Part shown: positions 1 to 5,222 of the stretch, piece by piece | Layout: the number at the start of each line of letters is the position of its first letter | Numbering within the stretch: the stretch's first letter is position 1 | Assembly: GCA_000432015.1 (NCBI GenBank) | Contig: HF985382.1 | Coordinates: forward strand, 1-5,562 | From: Clostridium sp. CAG:1024 | GTDB taxonomy: Bacteria; Bacillota; Clostridia; Christensenellales; CAG-138 | Direction of reading: 5' to 3' | DNA: 5,562 nucleotides | Notes under the pieces: model-generated | Database searches by the model: none | Seen by the model: only the letters and a program-made list of their open reading frames with translations | Told to the model about the DNA's origin: nothing | Position numbers and translations under genes: made by a program

Positions 1-83
1 ATAAAAATCAAACAGATGAGCCCGACAAAAACAGTGCCCAAGCCAAGAAGCGTGGTGCTGAGCCATACAGGCATACCGGTCAT
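1..83 (-). CDS. OadG-family sodium-pump decarboxylase gamma subunit (N-terminus only)
   Basis: Only the first 27 codons are in the window; the gene continues past the left edge. The peptide starts MTGMPVWL and then forms one hydrophobic helix containing GLGTVFVGL (about residues 14-22), the type of N-terminal helix that defines OadG / methylmalonyl-CoA decarboxylase gamma subunits. In that family the gamma subunit is a small membrane protein that anchors and assembles the biotin-dependent decarboxylase with the Na+-translocating beta subunit, coupling decarboxylation to sodium export. The ATG at 83-81 is preceded by GGGAGG (94-89) with a 5-base gap, an excellent ribosome binding site; an in-frame ATG three codons later has no comparable site. 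The gene follows an AT-rich leader and is probably the first or an early gene of a decarboxylase operon beyond the window. Any small single-helix membrane protein could look similar over so short a stretch, so the family call is likely but not certain. Confidence 0.7.
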   Translation of the reverse strand, partial: MTGMPVWLSTTLLGLGTVFVGLICLIF

Positions 84-187
84 AACTACCTCCCAGAAGA
101 TTTCTCGCTGAGCTTTAAAATTACTTCTCATCCTAGCCCATATTCTCTATATTCGACGCTTTTCCTATATTTCCTTTTTATTTTTTG

Positions 188-215
188 AAAATTTGAAAGA
201 ATTTATTCAAATTTT
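188..215. repeat. Perfect 10-bp AT-rich inverted repeat
   Basis: AAAATTTGAA at 188-197 is matched exactly by its reverse complement TTCAAATTTT at 206-215, with an 8-base spacer. It lies roughly 105-135 bases upstream of the oadG-like start codon. On the minus strand no T-run follows the stem, so it does not look like a terminator of the upstream operon. It could be a regulator binding site, a leader hairpin or a chance product of AT-rich sequence. Confidence 0.5.
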
Positions 216-244
216 TCTTGAGGCCACCAAACAAATCGATCGTT

Positions 245-260
245 TGCAGGGATTCCTGCA
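245..260. repeat. Short GC-containing inverted repeat
   Basis: TGCAGG (245-250) and CCTGCA (255-260) form a perfect 6-bp inverted repeat around GATT. On the plus strand it is followed by TTTTCTTTCC, which resembles a weak terminator, but no plus-strand gene precedes it. It lies just downstream of the rluB terminator, so it may be a secondary structure in the mRNA tail or a protein-binding dyad. The evidence is limited to the symmetry. Confidence 0.3.
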
Positions 261-284
261 TTTTCTTTCCGCCATGCTCCGAGC

Positions 285-318
285 AAATAACAAAGCGCCG
301 GGATCACAGTCCCAGCGC
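285..318 (-). terminator. Hairpin terminator overlapping the rluB stop codon
   Basis: On the minus strand the arms GCGCTGGGA (318-310) and TCCCGGCGC (303-295) pair over 9 bp with one T-G wobble. They enclose a 6-base loop (309-304) that contains the rluB TGA stop. The stem is followed by TTTGTTATTT (294-285), an imperfect T-tract. The position right at the end of the four-gene operon supports a rho-independent terminator. The interrupted T-run means termination may be partial. Confidence 0.6.
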
Positions 319-1023
319 GTTTTCAAGCTTTTTGATCTCCTCGTCACTCAGTTTCCGCCACTCGCCCGGCGCAAGCGTTCCGAGGGAAAGAGGTCCAAAG
401 CGCTCCCGCTTCAGGCGCAGCGTTCTATGGCCGACCGCCTCCAGCATCCGCCGGATCTGGCGGTTGCGCCCCTCGTGGATTGTGATCAAAAACGATGTAT
501 CGCCGCGCTGCGTCGTTCTGACAGCGTCGACGCGGGCCGGCGCCGTCATCCCGTCCTCGAGCTCAATGCCGTTTGTCAGCCTTGCCGCCTCCGAGGCGGT
601 CAGCCTTCCATCGCACACGGCATAATACGTTTTTTCCACGCCGTATTTCGGATGTGTCAGGCGGTTTGCGAGCGCGCCGTCGTTCGTCATGAGCAGAAGA
701 CCCTCGCTGTTGAGATCCAGCCGCCCGACGTTATACAGCCGCTCGGGGATCTCGCGAAAATAGTCCTGCACCGTGCGCCGTCCCTCCGGATCGGAGGAAG
801 TCGAGACCACGCCGCGCGGCTTATACAGCAGGATCACGGTGCGCCGCTGTTCCTTTTGAACCGGCTTGCCGTCGAGCTCCACGCGATCCTGCTCCGGCTC
901 GACAGAGCGGCCGAGCGACGCCGTTTCTCCGTTGACCGTGACGCGGCCCTGCCGGATCAGTTCCTCGCAGGCGCGTCTTGAAGCGACGCCCGCCTCCGCC
1001 ATAAATTTTTGCAGTCGTTCCAT
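304..1023 (-). CDS. rluB: RluB-type 23S rRNA pseudouridine synthase
   Basis: This 239-residue protein has the full RsuA/RluB layout. An N-terminal S4 RNA-binding domain (about 1-60, starting RLQKFMAEAGVASRR) is followed by the synthase domain. The catalytic motif NVGRLDLNSEGLLLMTNDG (about 98-116) carries the predicted catalytic Asp at residue 103. The conserved EGRNRQIRRM motif (184-193) is also present. The family isomerises a specific uridine in a stem-loop of 23S rRNA (B. subtilis RluB, E. coli U2605 site) to pseudouridine; small-subunit RsuA relatives are similar, but length and motif context favour RluB. The ATG at 1023 has GGAGG (1032-1028) 4 bases upstream. It lies 40 bases after dacB with no promoter or terminator seen between, so it is probably the last gene of the operon. 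Linkage of dac and rluB is also known in B. subtilis, where spmA and spmB lie between them. Confidence 0.93.
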   Translation of the reverse strand: MERLQKFMAEAGVASRRACEELIRQGRVTVNGETASLGRSVEPEQDRVELDGKPVQKEQRRTVILLYKPRGVVSTSSDPEGRRTVQDYFREIPERLYNVGRLDLNSEGLLLMTNDGALANRLTHPKYGVEKTYYAVCDGRLTASEAARLTNGIELEDGMTAPARVDAVRTTQRGDTSFLITIHEGRNRQIRRMLEAVGHRTLRLKRERFGPLSLGTLAPGEWRKLSDEEIKKLENALGL

Positions 1024-1063
1024 GTTTCCTCCCCCATTCCGTCCGTACCGCTAAATCGCGCAC

Positions 1064-2188
1064 TTACCCCGCCCGAAACCGTTCAAGGATCTCGTCAATG
1101 TAGAACCGATATGCCGCCGCTTCCACAGTCTCCGCGGCGTACAGCGCAGTGTCATACACCATTTCGTCATTGCAGTAAAGTTTCAGACGTCCGAGTTCCG
1201 TTCCGGCCTGCACGGGCGCGGCGACCTCGTCCGGGCTTTCCAGCGTCCAGCGCAGCGTATCCGTTCCGTCCACGGATAACGGATACAGTATATCGTTTTT
1301 TGCCGAAAGTTCCAAACCCTTTTTTTCGCCTCCGCGCACGGCGACAAAGCCCACGCGCAATCCCGCCTCGATCAGCCGTCTTGTCCGGTAGTTGTCAAAG
1401 CCGAAATCCAAAAGCTTTTTTGCCTCGTCCCACATGCCCGGGCACTTCAGCACCACGCCCACAAGCTGCGTTCCGCCGCGCTCCGCCGAGAACACGAGAC
1501 AGCGCCCCGCCGCTTTCGTAAAGCCCGTTTTAACACCGTTCCCGCCGTCGTACTGCCACAGGATCTTGTTCTTGTTTTTCAGCGTACGCGTTTTATCGCC
1601 CGACTGCGTTTGATAGTACTCCGTGGAAACGATCGTGCGGAACGTTTCCGAGCGCATGGCCGCGCAGGCGATACGGCACAGGTCATACGCAGTCGTGTAG
1701 TGTTCAGGGTCATGCAGGCCGTTCGGCGTAACAAAGTTTGTTTCTGTACAGCCCAATTCCTCCGCGCGCTCGTTCATCAGCCGCGCAAAGTCCTCCTCCG
1801 ACCCCGCGATCTCAATGGCAAGCGCGACCGCCGCGTCGTTGCCCGACGTCAGCATCAGCCCGTAGAGCAGGTCGATCACGCGGAGCTCTTCGCCCTTTGC
1901 AAGATACATGCTCGATCCCTCCACGCCCACGGCGGCGTCAGGGATCTTCACCACACGGTCAAGCTCGCAGCGCTCGATCGCAAGGAGCGCGGTCATGATC
2001 TTCGTGGTGCTCGCCATGGGCAGCTTCACGTGCTCGTTCCAACCCGCCAGCATCCGGCAGGAATCCATCTCCATGAGCGCCGCGCCGCCCGCCGCGACCT
2101 CCGGCGTTTCTGCGGCCGCTTGTGCGTTTCCTTTCGGCAGCGCACCGAGCAGAAGCAGTGCAAGCAGTCCCGCGGCGAACCGTTTCAT
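1064..2188 (-). CDS. dacB: D-alanyl-D-alanine carboxypeptidase, DacB/DacF-like (peptidase S11)
   Basis: This 374-residue protein is a low-molecular-weight penicillin-binding protein that removes the terminal D-Ala from peptidoglycan pentapeptides outside the membrane. Residues 1 to about 24 form a signal peptide (KR, then a leucine-rich core, then Ala-x-Ala near NAQA). All three active-site motifs are intact: SxxK at S60-K63 (STTK), SxN at S115-N117 (SGN), and KTG at 220-222. A C-terminal PBP5-like beta domain (about 275-350) follows, then a short helix (about 356-372) that may be an amphipathic membrane anchor. The segments KNKNKIL before KTG and KTGFTKAAGR recall the sporulation enzyme DacB (PBP5*) of B. 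subtilis, and the link to rluB agrees; DacF is the alternative, so the symbol is provisional. The start overlaps the ytfJ stop by 4 bases (ATGA), with GGGGAG 8 bases upstream, indicating translational coupling. Likely role: trimming spore cortex peptidoglycan. Confidence 0.92.
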   Translation of the reverse strand: MKRFAAGLLALLLLGALPKGNAQAAAETPEVAAGGAALMEMDSCRMLAGWNEHVKLPMASTTKIMTALLAIERCELDRVVKIPDAAVGVEGSSMYLAKGEELRVIDLLYGLMLTSGNDAAVALAIEIAGSEEDFARLMNERAEELGCTETNFVTPNGLHDPEHYTTAYDLCRIACAAMRSETFRTIVSTEYYQTQSGDKTRTLKNKNKILWQYDGGNGVKTGFTKAAGRCLVFSAERGGTQLVGVVLKCPGMWDEAKKLLDFGFDNYRTRRLIEAGLRVGFVAVRGGEKKGLELSAKNDILYPLSVDGTDTLRWTLESPDEVAAPVQAGTELGRLKLYCNDEMVYDTALYAAETVEAAAYRFYIDEILERFRAG

Positions 2189-2619
2189 TGCGCCTGCTCC
2201 CCGCTTTCCTTCTTTTTCCCGATGTTTTGAATGAGGCGCTCCGCCTCGCCGACCAGCTGCGGTATGCGATCCACGATTCGATCCAGCGTGCCGTCGCTGT
2301 CGGCCGGCAGCACGGAAACATGTCCGTTCTGTACGGTCAAAAACGCGGCCGGCTGCATGGTCACGCCGACCACCGAACTGCCGATGAACGGATAGCCGCT
2401 CTCCGTCTCCTCCAACGCTTGCCCCGCCTTGCGCAGCGGGCTTTTCTGCTGACCGTATTCGCCGCCGCCGGAGATGAAGCCGAACGAAATCTTGCAGACG
2501 GGCAGTACGATCGTATTGTCCGACGTCATGATGGGAGCGCCCACCACCGTATTCACGTCTGCGATCAGCTTGAGCTGCTCCATGGTGGTGCGTAAAATGT
2601 TTTCAATCGGGTGTGCCAT
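2185..2619 (-). CDS. ytfJ: YtfJ/GerW family sporulation protein
   Basis: At 144 residues this matches the usual length of YtfJ (GerW). The N-terminus HPIENILRTTMEQLKLIADV fits the family signature. It is followed by the VNTVVGAPI and TIVLPVCKISFGFISGGGEYG block (about 22-56), the glycine-rich core that marks the family, and a hydrophobic stretch MQPAAFLTVQNG (about 88-99). The C-terminal helix (about 110-137) is amphipathic and ends in a charged tail. No signal peptide or membrane helix is seen. In B. subtilis the forespore-expressed protein is linked to proper spore germination and lysozyme resistance; its biochemical activity is not known. The ATG at 2619 lies 2 bases after the stop of the DUF2953 gene and has AAGGAA upstream; its own stop overlaps the dacB start. 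The ytfI-ytfJ pairing is a recurrent arrangement in Bacillota, which strengthens both calls. Confidence 0.93.
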   Translation of the reverse strand: MAHPIENILRTTMEQLKLIADVNTVVGAPIMTSDNTIVLPVCKISFGFISGGGEYGQQKSPLRKAGQALEETESGYPFIGSSVVGVTMQPAAFLTVQNGHVSVLPADSDGTLDRIVDRIPQLVGEAERLIQNIGKKKESGEQAQ

Positions 2620-2621
2620 AG

Positions 2622-3161
2622 CTATTCCTTCCCTTCGCTGAGCAATGCAGCTATAATCTGCGCAGGAACGCAGCTTGCTATACCCCGCGCATCCAGTCGG
2701 AGTTGGTCGGTGTCAAAGACGGGTATCGCCCGGATCTGCGCGCGGCAAAATACGGTTTTGCCGAACAGCATCGACCGGACGAGATCGCCGACCTGCTCCA
2801 GCGCGCCGCAGCAGAGCGCGGTCAGCGCGGGCGCGTCCCGAACGCCGACGCGCCAGCAAAACGCCAGCCGTTCCACACGGAGCGAACGGTACAGCGCACG
2901 CAGAACACGCGACGGCTTTCCTCCGCCGCCGGAAAGAGGAAACGCTTTTTGTGTGCTGCGGCCGATCTGCAAGACCGCCGTGAGCTGCGGTGCATCCAGC
3001 AGGTACAGATCAACATGCAGCCGTATCCTGAACAGCAGCCAGGAAACGGTCAGACACAGTCTGCCCCTACCGGTCGTTGTCCCGCCCTCGGCCGCAAAAC
3101 GGACGGGGATCAGCAGGAGCAGCGGCAATAGGCCGAGCGCCGCAATCCATATTCCACGCAT
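2622..3161 (-). CDS. ytfI: DUF2953 family protein, YtfI-like, short form
   Basis: From the chosen ATG this is 179 residues. The first 20 or so (MRGIWIAALGLLPLLLLIPV) form one membrane anchor, followed by a mostly beta-prone soluble part. The segment WRVGVRDAPALTALCCGAL (about 103-121) corresponds to the conserved G-x-x-D-x-ALT-x-x-x-GAL region of DUF2953, and IRAIPVF (143-149) to the V-x-P-x-F stretch near the C-terminus. Members are typically somewhat longer than 200 residues, so this copy is short; the middle is rich in Gly, Ser and Arg. The open frame extends back to 3371, but that extension would run through the terminator at 3227-3264 and into the gntR gene, and DUF2953 proteins begin with the membrane helix, so ATG 3161 is preferred. 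The ribosome binding site there is poor; ATG 3200 is the alternative. Function is unknown; its coupling to ytfJ suggests a sporulation role. No promoter was recognised between the terminator and the start. Confidence 0.75.
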   Translation of the reverse strand: MRGIWIAALGLLPLLLLIPVRFAAEGGTTTGRGRLCLTVSWLLFRIRLHVDLYLLDAPQLTAVLQIGRSTQKAFPLSGGGGKPSRVLRALYRSLRVERLAFCWRVGVRDAPALTALCCGALEQVGDLVRSMLFGKTVFCRAQIRAIPVFDTDQLRLDARGIASCVPAQIIAALLSEGKE

Positions 3162-3226
3162 GGCTTCATTCTTGCCGCTTTCACAGATTCCATTCCACAT
3201 CCCGCAACGTCGTCTTTTCAGGCAGC

Positions 3227-3264
3227 AAAAAAGCCCTCCCGCCTCTATTGAGGCCGAGAGGGCT
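3227..3264 (-). terminator. Strong intrinsic terminator after gntR
   Basis: On the minus strand, a 15-base arm at 3264-3250 pairs with a 14-base arm at 3245-3232 (14 bp, one bulged G, one T-G wobble) around the loop AATA. A run of six T follows (3232-3227, the first shared with the stem). It starts 17 bases after the gntR stop codon and so ends that transcript, insulating the DUF2953-ytfJ-dacB-rluB operon. On the plus strand the stem has no T-run after it, so it acts only in the minus direction. Confidence 0.93.
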
Positions 3265-3280
3265 GCTTCCCGCTGTATCG

Positions 3281-3946
3281 TTACTGGATCTCTGCCGGGA
3301 TATAGTCCTTTGCGTTCAGAATATGCGCCCGGAGAAGCTCCGCCGCTTTCTCGTATTCTCCCGCACGGCATGCCGCAACGATCTTCTCGTGCTCGCCGAT
3401 GCTCCGCTTGCGGTGTTCTTCCGATTCATAGAACCCGCGGCGTACATAGCGGTCGATGTTGCAATGCACAAGATCCATCATCTTGTCGGCCACAGCGTTG
3501 TCGTCGCGGCTGCCGAGAATGTCATGGAACCGATAGTTCAGCTCTTCGGTACGGAACAGCTCGCTCTCCTGCTTCTGTTCCGCAACAATGGCCTCCAGCT
3601 CCCGATAGTCCTCTTCCGTCAGACGCGGCGCGCTGTTTCGAAGTTTCATAACCGCAAGCGTGGCGCGCACCTCCATCATGTCAAGCAGCGTGTTTCGCGT
3701 GAGCTTGCTGACCGACGCGCCGCGGTTCGGATGGATCTGAACAAGTCCCTGCGCTTCGAGCTGCCGCAGCGCCTCCCGCACGGGAATGTGGCTGACGTTC
3801 AGCGCAGCCGAGATCTCGTCCTGCTTGAGCTGCATGCCGCCTGGAAGCTCGCCGTTAACGATGCCGGCGCGCAACACCCGGCACACCCATTCCTGCGTGG
3901 CGCCGGTACGCGGACCGACACGGTCAGCGATTGCCTTGTATTCCAT
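3281..3946 (-). CDS. GntR family transcriptional regulator, FadR/FCD subfamily
   Basis: This is a 221-residue DNA-binding regulator with the standard two-domain build. The N-terminal winged helix-turn-helix (about 15-80) has the classic GntR recognition segment HIPVREALRQLEAQGLVQ (53-70) and wing IHPNRGASVS (71-80). The C-terminal all-helical FCD domain (about 88-215) carries the metal-site pattern N137-x3-H141, H186 and H208; the spacings (4, 45, 22) match the D/N-x3-H...H...H layout of metal-binding FCD regulators, which usually sense small carboxylates or sugar acids. The effector cannot be read from the sequence. The ATG at 3946 has only a weak purine-rich site upstream (AGAAG), but it fits the domain start and lies below a clear promoter. 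The gene is flanked by its own promoter and terminator and sits alone between two sporulation loci, so its target genes are probably elsewhere, with autoregulation likely. Confidence 0.93.
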   Translation of the reverse strand: MEYKAIADRVGPRTGATQEWVCRVLRAGIVNGELPGGMQLKQDEISAALNVSHIPVREALRQLEAQGLVQIHPNRGASVSKLTRNTLLDMMEVRATLAVMKLRNSAPRLTEEDYRELEAIVAEQKQESELFRTEELNYRFHDILGSRDDNAVADKMMDLVHCNIDRYVRRGFYESEEHRKRSIGEHEKIVAACRAGEYEKAAELLRAHILNAKDYIPAEIQ

Positions 3947-3967
3947 ATATCTTCTGATACCTCACTG

Positions 3968-3985
3968 ACATCGATAATTTGATGT
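3968..3985. promoter_or_regulatory. Candidate GntR autoregulatory operator (dyad)
   Basis: ACATC (3968-3972) and GATGT (3981-3985) form a 5-bp inverted repeat with an 8-base AT-rich spacer. The dyad begins almost exactly where transcription from the promoter at 3990-4019 should start, a typical place for repressor binding. A further CATCA (4002-4006) lies in the promoter spacer and pairs in sense with TGATG (3980-3984). GntR/FCD regulators commonly bind short palindromes beside their own gene. This is an inference from position and symmetry only. Confidence 0.35.
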
Positions 3986-3989
3986 ATAT

Positions 3990-4019
3990 ATTATATAATC
4001 CCATCAATGCCAGCGTCAA
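3990..4019 (-). promoter_or_regulatory. Sigma-A-type promoter of gntR
   Basis: On the minus strand TTGACG (4019-4014) and a perfect TATAAT (3995-3990) are separated by 18 bases, close to the vegetative consensus. The overlapping TATATA at 3997-3992 would give a 16-base spacer. The start codon of gntR lies 43 bases downstream of the -10. A vegetative promoter here indicates that gntR is transcribed independently of the sporulation-controlled spoIIIA operon upstream. Confidence 0.75.
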
Positions 4020-4049
4020 GCCTTTCGCAGCAGAAATTCGCCTGATTTC

Positions 4050-4586
4050 TTACTGCGCCGTAGTGACTTTGATGTTTTCCGCGCCTTCGCCCGTTTCCCG
4101 CATTACGATGTCGAGGATCTGCGCCACCTGTTCGTCCGTCAGCGATTCCGCCGAAAGAATGACGTTCACCGAGCCCGCGTGAAGCGTAACCGCCGCGTCG
4201 TTGAATCCCTTTGCCTTGAGCAGGCTCTCGACCGTGAGTTCCTTTTCCATGAAATTCACGATGTTCAGCTTTTGCTGCTGCGCATCCGCGAGCGTCTCTG
4301 CATCCGCGCCCTGCTCAACGATCATATCAAGATACTTGATCTCCTGCGCGCGGGTCAGGTCGCGCTCGCTGCGGAAGGTATCGAAAAAGTTCGCGACGCC
4401 CGTGCTTGCGGATACCGCCGGATCCGTCGCCGTTTCCGCCGCAGCGGCCGCAGACTGTGCCGGCGCCTTCTTTTTCCCTCCGAGGAAGAAGTTTGCTGCG
4501 ATCGCGCCCATCAGCAGCAGGGCGACCGCTCCCAGCGTGATCAGCTTTCTGTTCCACCTGAGTTTTTCGCTGCTCCAACGTTTCAT
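4050..4586 (-). CDS. spoIIIAH: Stage III sporulation protein AH (SpoIIIAH)
   Basis: SpoIIIAH is the mother-cell membrane protein whose extracellular domain binds forespore SpoIIQ across the intermembrane space, forming the feeding-tube channel and zipping the engulfing membranes. The 178-residue protein has a short basic N-terminus, one membrane helix (about 14-36), an Ala/Thr-rich linker (about 41-62), and a C-terminal YscJ/FliF-like ring-building domain (about 63-178). The family features are FFDTFRSERDLTRAQEIKYL, VESLLKAKGFNDAAVTL, and the end VNVILSAESLTDEQVAQILD followed by TGEGAENIKV. The ATG at 4586 is chosen because AGGAGG (4602-4597) lies 10 bases upstream; a TTG at 4613 in the same frame would add nine charged residues and overlap spoIIIAG by 8 bases but has no good site. 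It is the last gene of the spoIIIA operon. No strong terminator was found before the gntR promoter, so readthrough is possible. Confidence 0.93.
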   Translation of the reverse strand: MKRWSSEKLRWNRKLITLGAVALLLMGAIAANFFLGGKKKAPAQSAAAAAETATDPAVSASTGVANFFDTFRSERDLTRAQEIKYLDMIVEQGADAETLADAQQQKLNIVNFMEKELTVESLLKAKGFNDAAVTLHAGSVNVILSAESLTDEQVAQILDIVMRETGEGAENIKVTTAQ

Positions 4587-4605
4587 CCGTTCATTTCCTC
4601 CTTCA

Positions 4606-5220
4606 TCATCCAATGTTCAAACTGCTCTCGCCCGTTCGCTCAAAGATCTCGATCGCCGAGACCGGAATATCCAGTACCGCGCGCACGGCGCGCTGCAGAT
4701 CGAGCCGTACCGTGACGTCCGCCGCGCCCTCCGCGACGACGATAACGCCGCGGATGGTCGGTTCCTTCTCGTACAGTACGATGGGTTCGTTCCCGTCGGC
4801 GCTGTTGTAGGTGGCCGGCTGCGAGGTCTCGTTCATCTGGCTTGACCTGCTGGCCTCGCCGCCGTTTTGGCTCTCCGAGCTGCTGGTGTTGGTGTTTGTC
4901 GTCATGGCCGTCACGATCTCTTTCCCTGTCTCATATGTGATCATCACCTCCACCTGACCTGCGCCGCGGATCGTGGACAGCACCGCCTTTAGCCGTTCCT
5001 CTGTGCTCTGCCCCGTTTCCGCGGCGGTCTGCTCCGTGAGTTTGCCGCTCTGCTTTTCCGCGGATCTGCCGAACCTTCCCGTTCCCGACAGATACAGACC
5101 AAGAACGAGCGCCGCGATCCCCGCATAGACGAGCAGCTCGAGCCTCTTGCTGCCGCGCAGCCGCTTGACAAGACGGTTTAGCAGCCCGTCGCCCCGTTCC
5201 GTTTCTCTCTCCTTCTGCAA
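4606..5220 (-). CDS. spoIIIAG: Stage III sporulation protein AG (SpoIIIAG)
   Basis: SpoIIIAG forms a large oligomeric ring in the intermembrane space and is part of the SpoIIIA-SpoIIQ channel needed for late sigma-G activity. The 204-residue protein has a basic cytoplasmic N-terminus (1-27), a membrane helix (about 28-45), a linker, then the ring-building motif split in two: RLKAVLSTIRGAGQVEVMITYETG (76-99) and TIRGVIVVAEGAADVTVRLDLQRAV (155-179), ending DIPVSAIEIF. Between them lies a Ser/Thr/Asn-rich insertion (about 104-146), corresponding to the loop region that in B. subtilis forms an extra beta element. The start is taken as TTG 5220, 2 bases after the spoIIIAF stop, with GGGGG about 7 bases upstream; no ATG lies in frame before the membrane helix. 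The end is 19 bases before the spoIIIAH ATG. Confidence 0.93.
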   Translation of the reverse strand: MQKERETERGDGLLNRLVKRLRGSKRLELLVYAGIAALVLGLYLSGTGRFGRSAEKQSGKLTEQTAAETGQSTEERLKAVLSTIRGAGQVEVMITYETGKEIVTAMTTNTNTSSSESQNGGEASRSSQMNETSQPATYNSADGNEPIVLYEKEPTIRGVIVVAEGAADVTVRLDLQRAVRAVLDIPVSAIEIFERTGESSLNIG

Positions 5221-5222
5221 AT

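Larger units (their letters stand above)
84..284 (-). other. AT-rich leader between rluB terminator and oadG-like gene
   Basis: This stretch of about 200 bases is clearly richer in A+T than the flanking genes, and I find no convincing ORF with a ribosome binding site in it. On the minus strand it is strongly purine-rich over about 120-190, with several short A-tracts. It holds two inverted repeats (listed separately). The promoter of the oadG-like gene is expected here. The minus-strand hexamers TATAGA and TAGGAT (about 155-130) are possible -10 elements, but neither has a good -35 at the right distance, so no promoter is called. Confidence 0.5.

Noticed and set aside
120..165. Promoter for the oadG-like gene at TATAGA or TAGGAT
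   Set aside because: Neither -10-like hexamer has a recognisable -35 at 16-18 bases.
245..270. Plus-strand terminator formed by the TGCAGG/CCTGCA repeat and TTTTCTTT
   Set aside because: The stem is short and no plus-strand gene precedes it, so only the inverted repeat is reported.
193..981. Plus-strand open frame of 262 codons opposite rluB
   Set aside because: It is antisense to a full rluB gene, has no good ribosome binding site and a composition (many Arg, Pro, Ala, His) typical of a shadow of a GC-rich gene.
3162..3371. N-terminal extension of the DUF2953 gene back to 3371
   Set aside because: The extension would be translated through the gntR terminator and overlap the gntR coding region; the family begins at the membrane helix.
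2611..3651. Plus-strand open frame of 346 codons
   Set aside because: It runs across ytfI, a terminator and most of gntR on the opposite strand, is Ser/Arg/Pro-rich without domain features, and is best explained as a shadow.
4032..4050. AGAAAT/ATTTCT inverted repeat at the spoIIIAH stop as an operon terminator
   Set aside because: The stem is only 6 AT-rich base pairs and no T-run follows on the minus strand.
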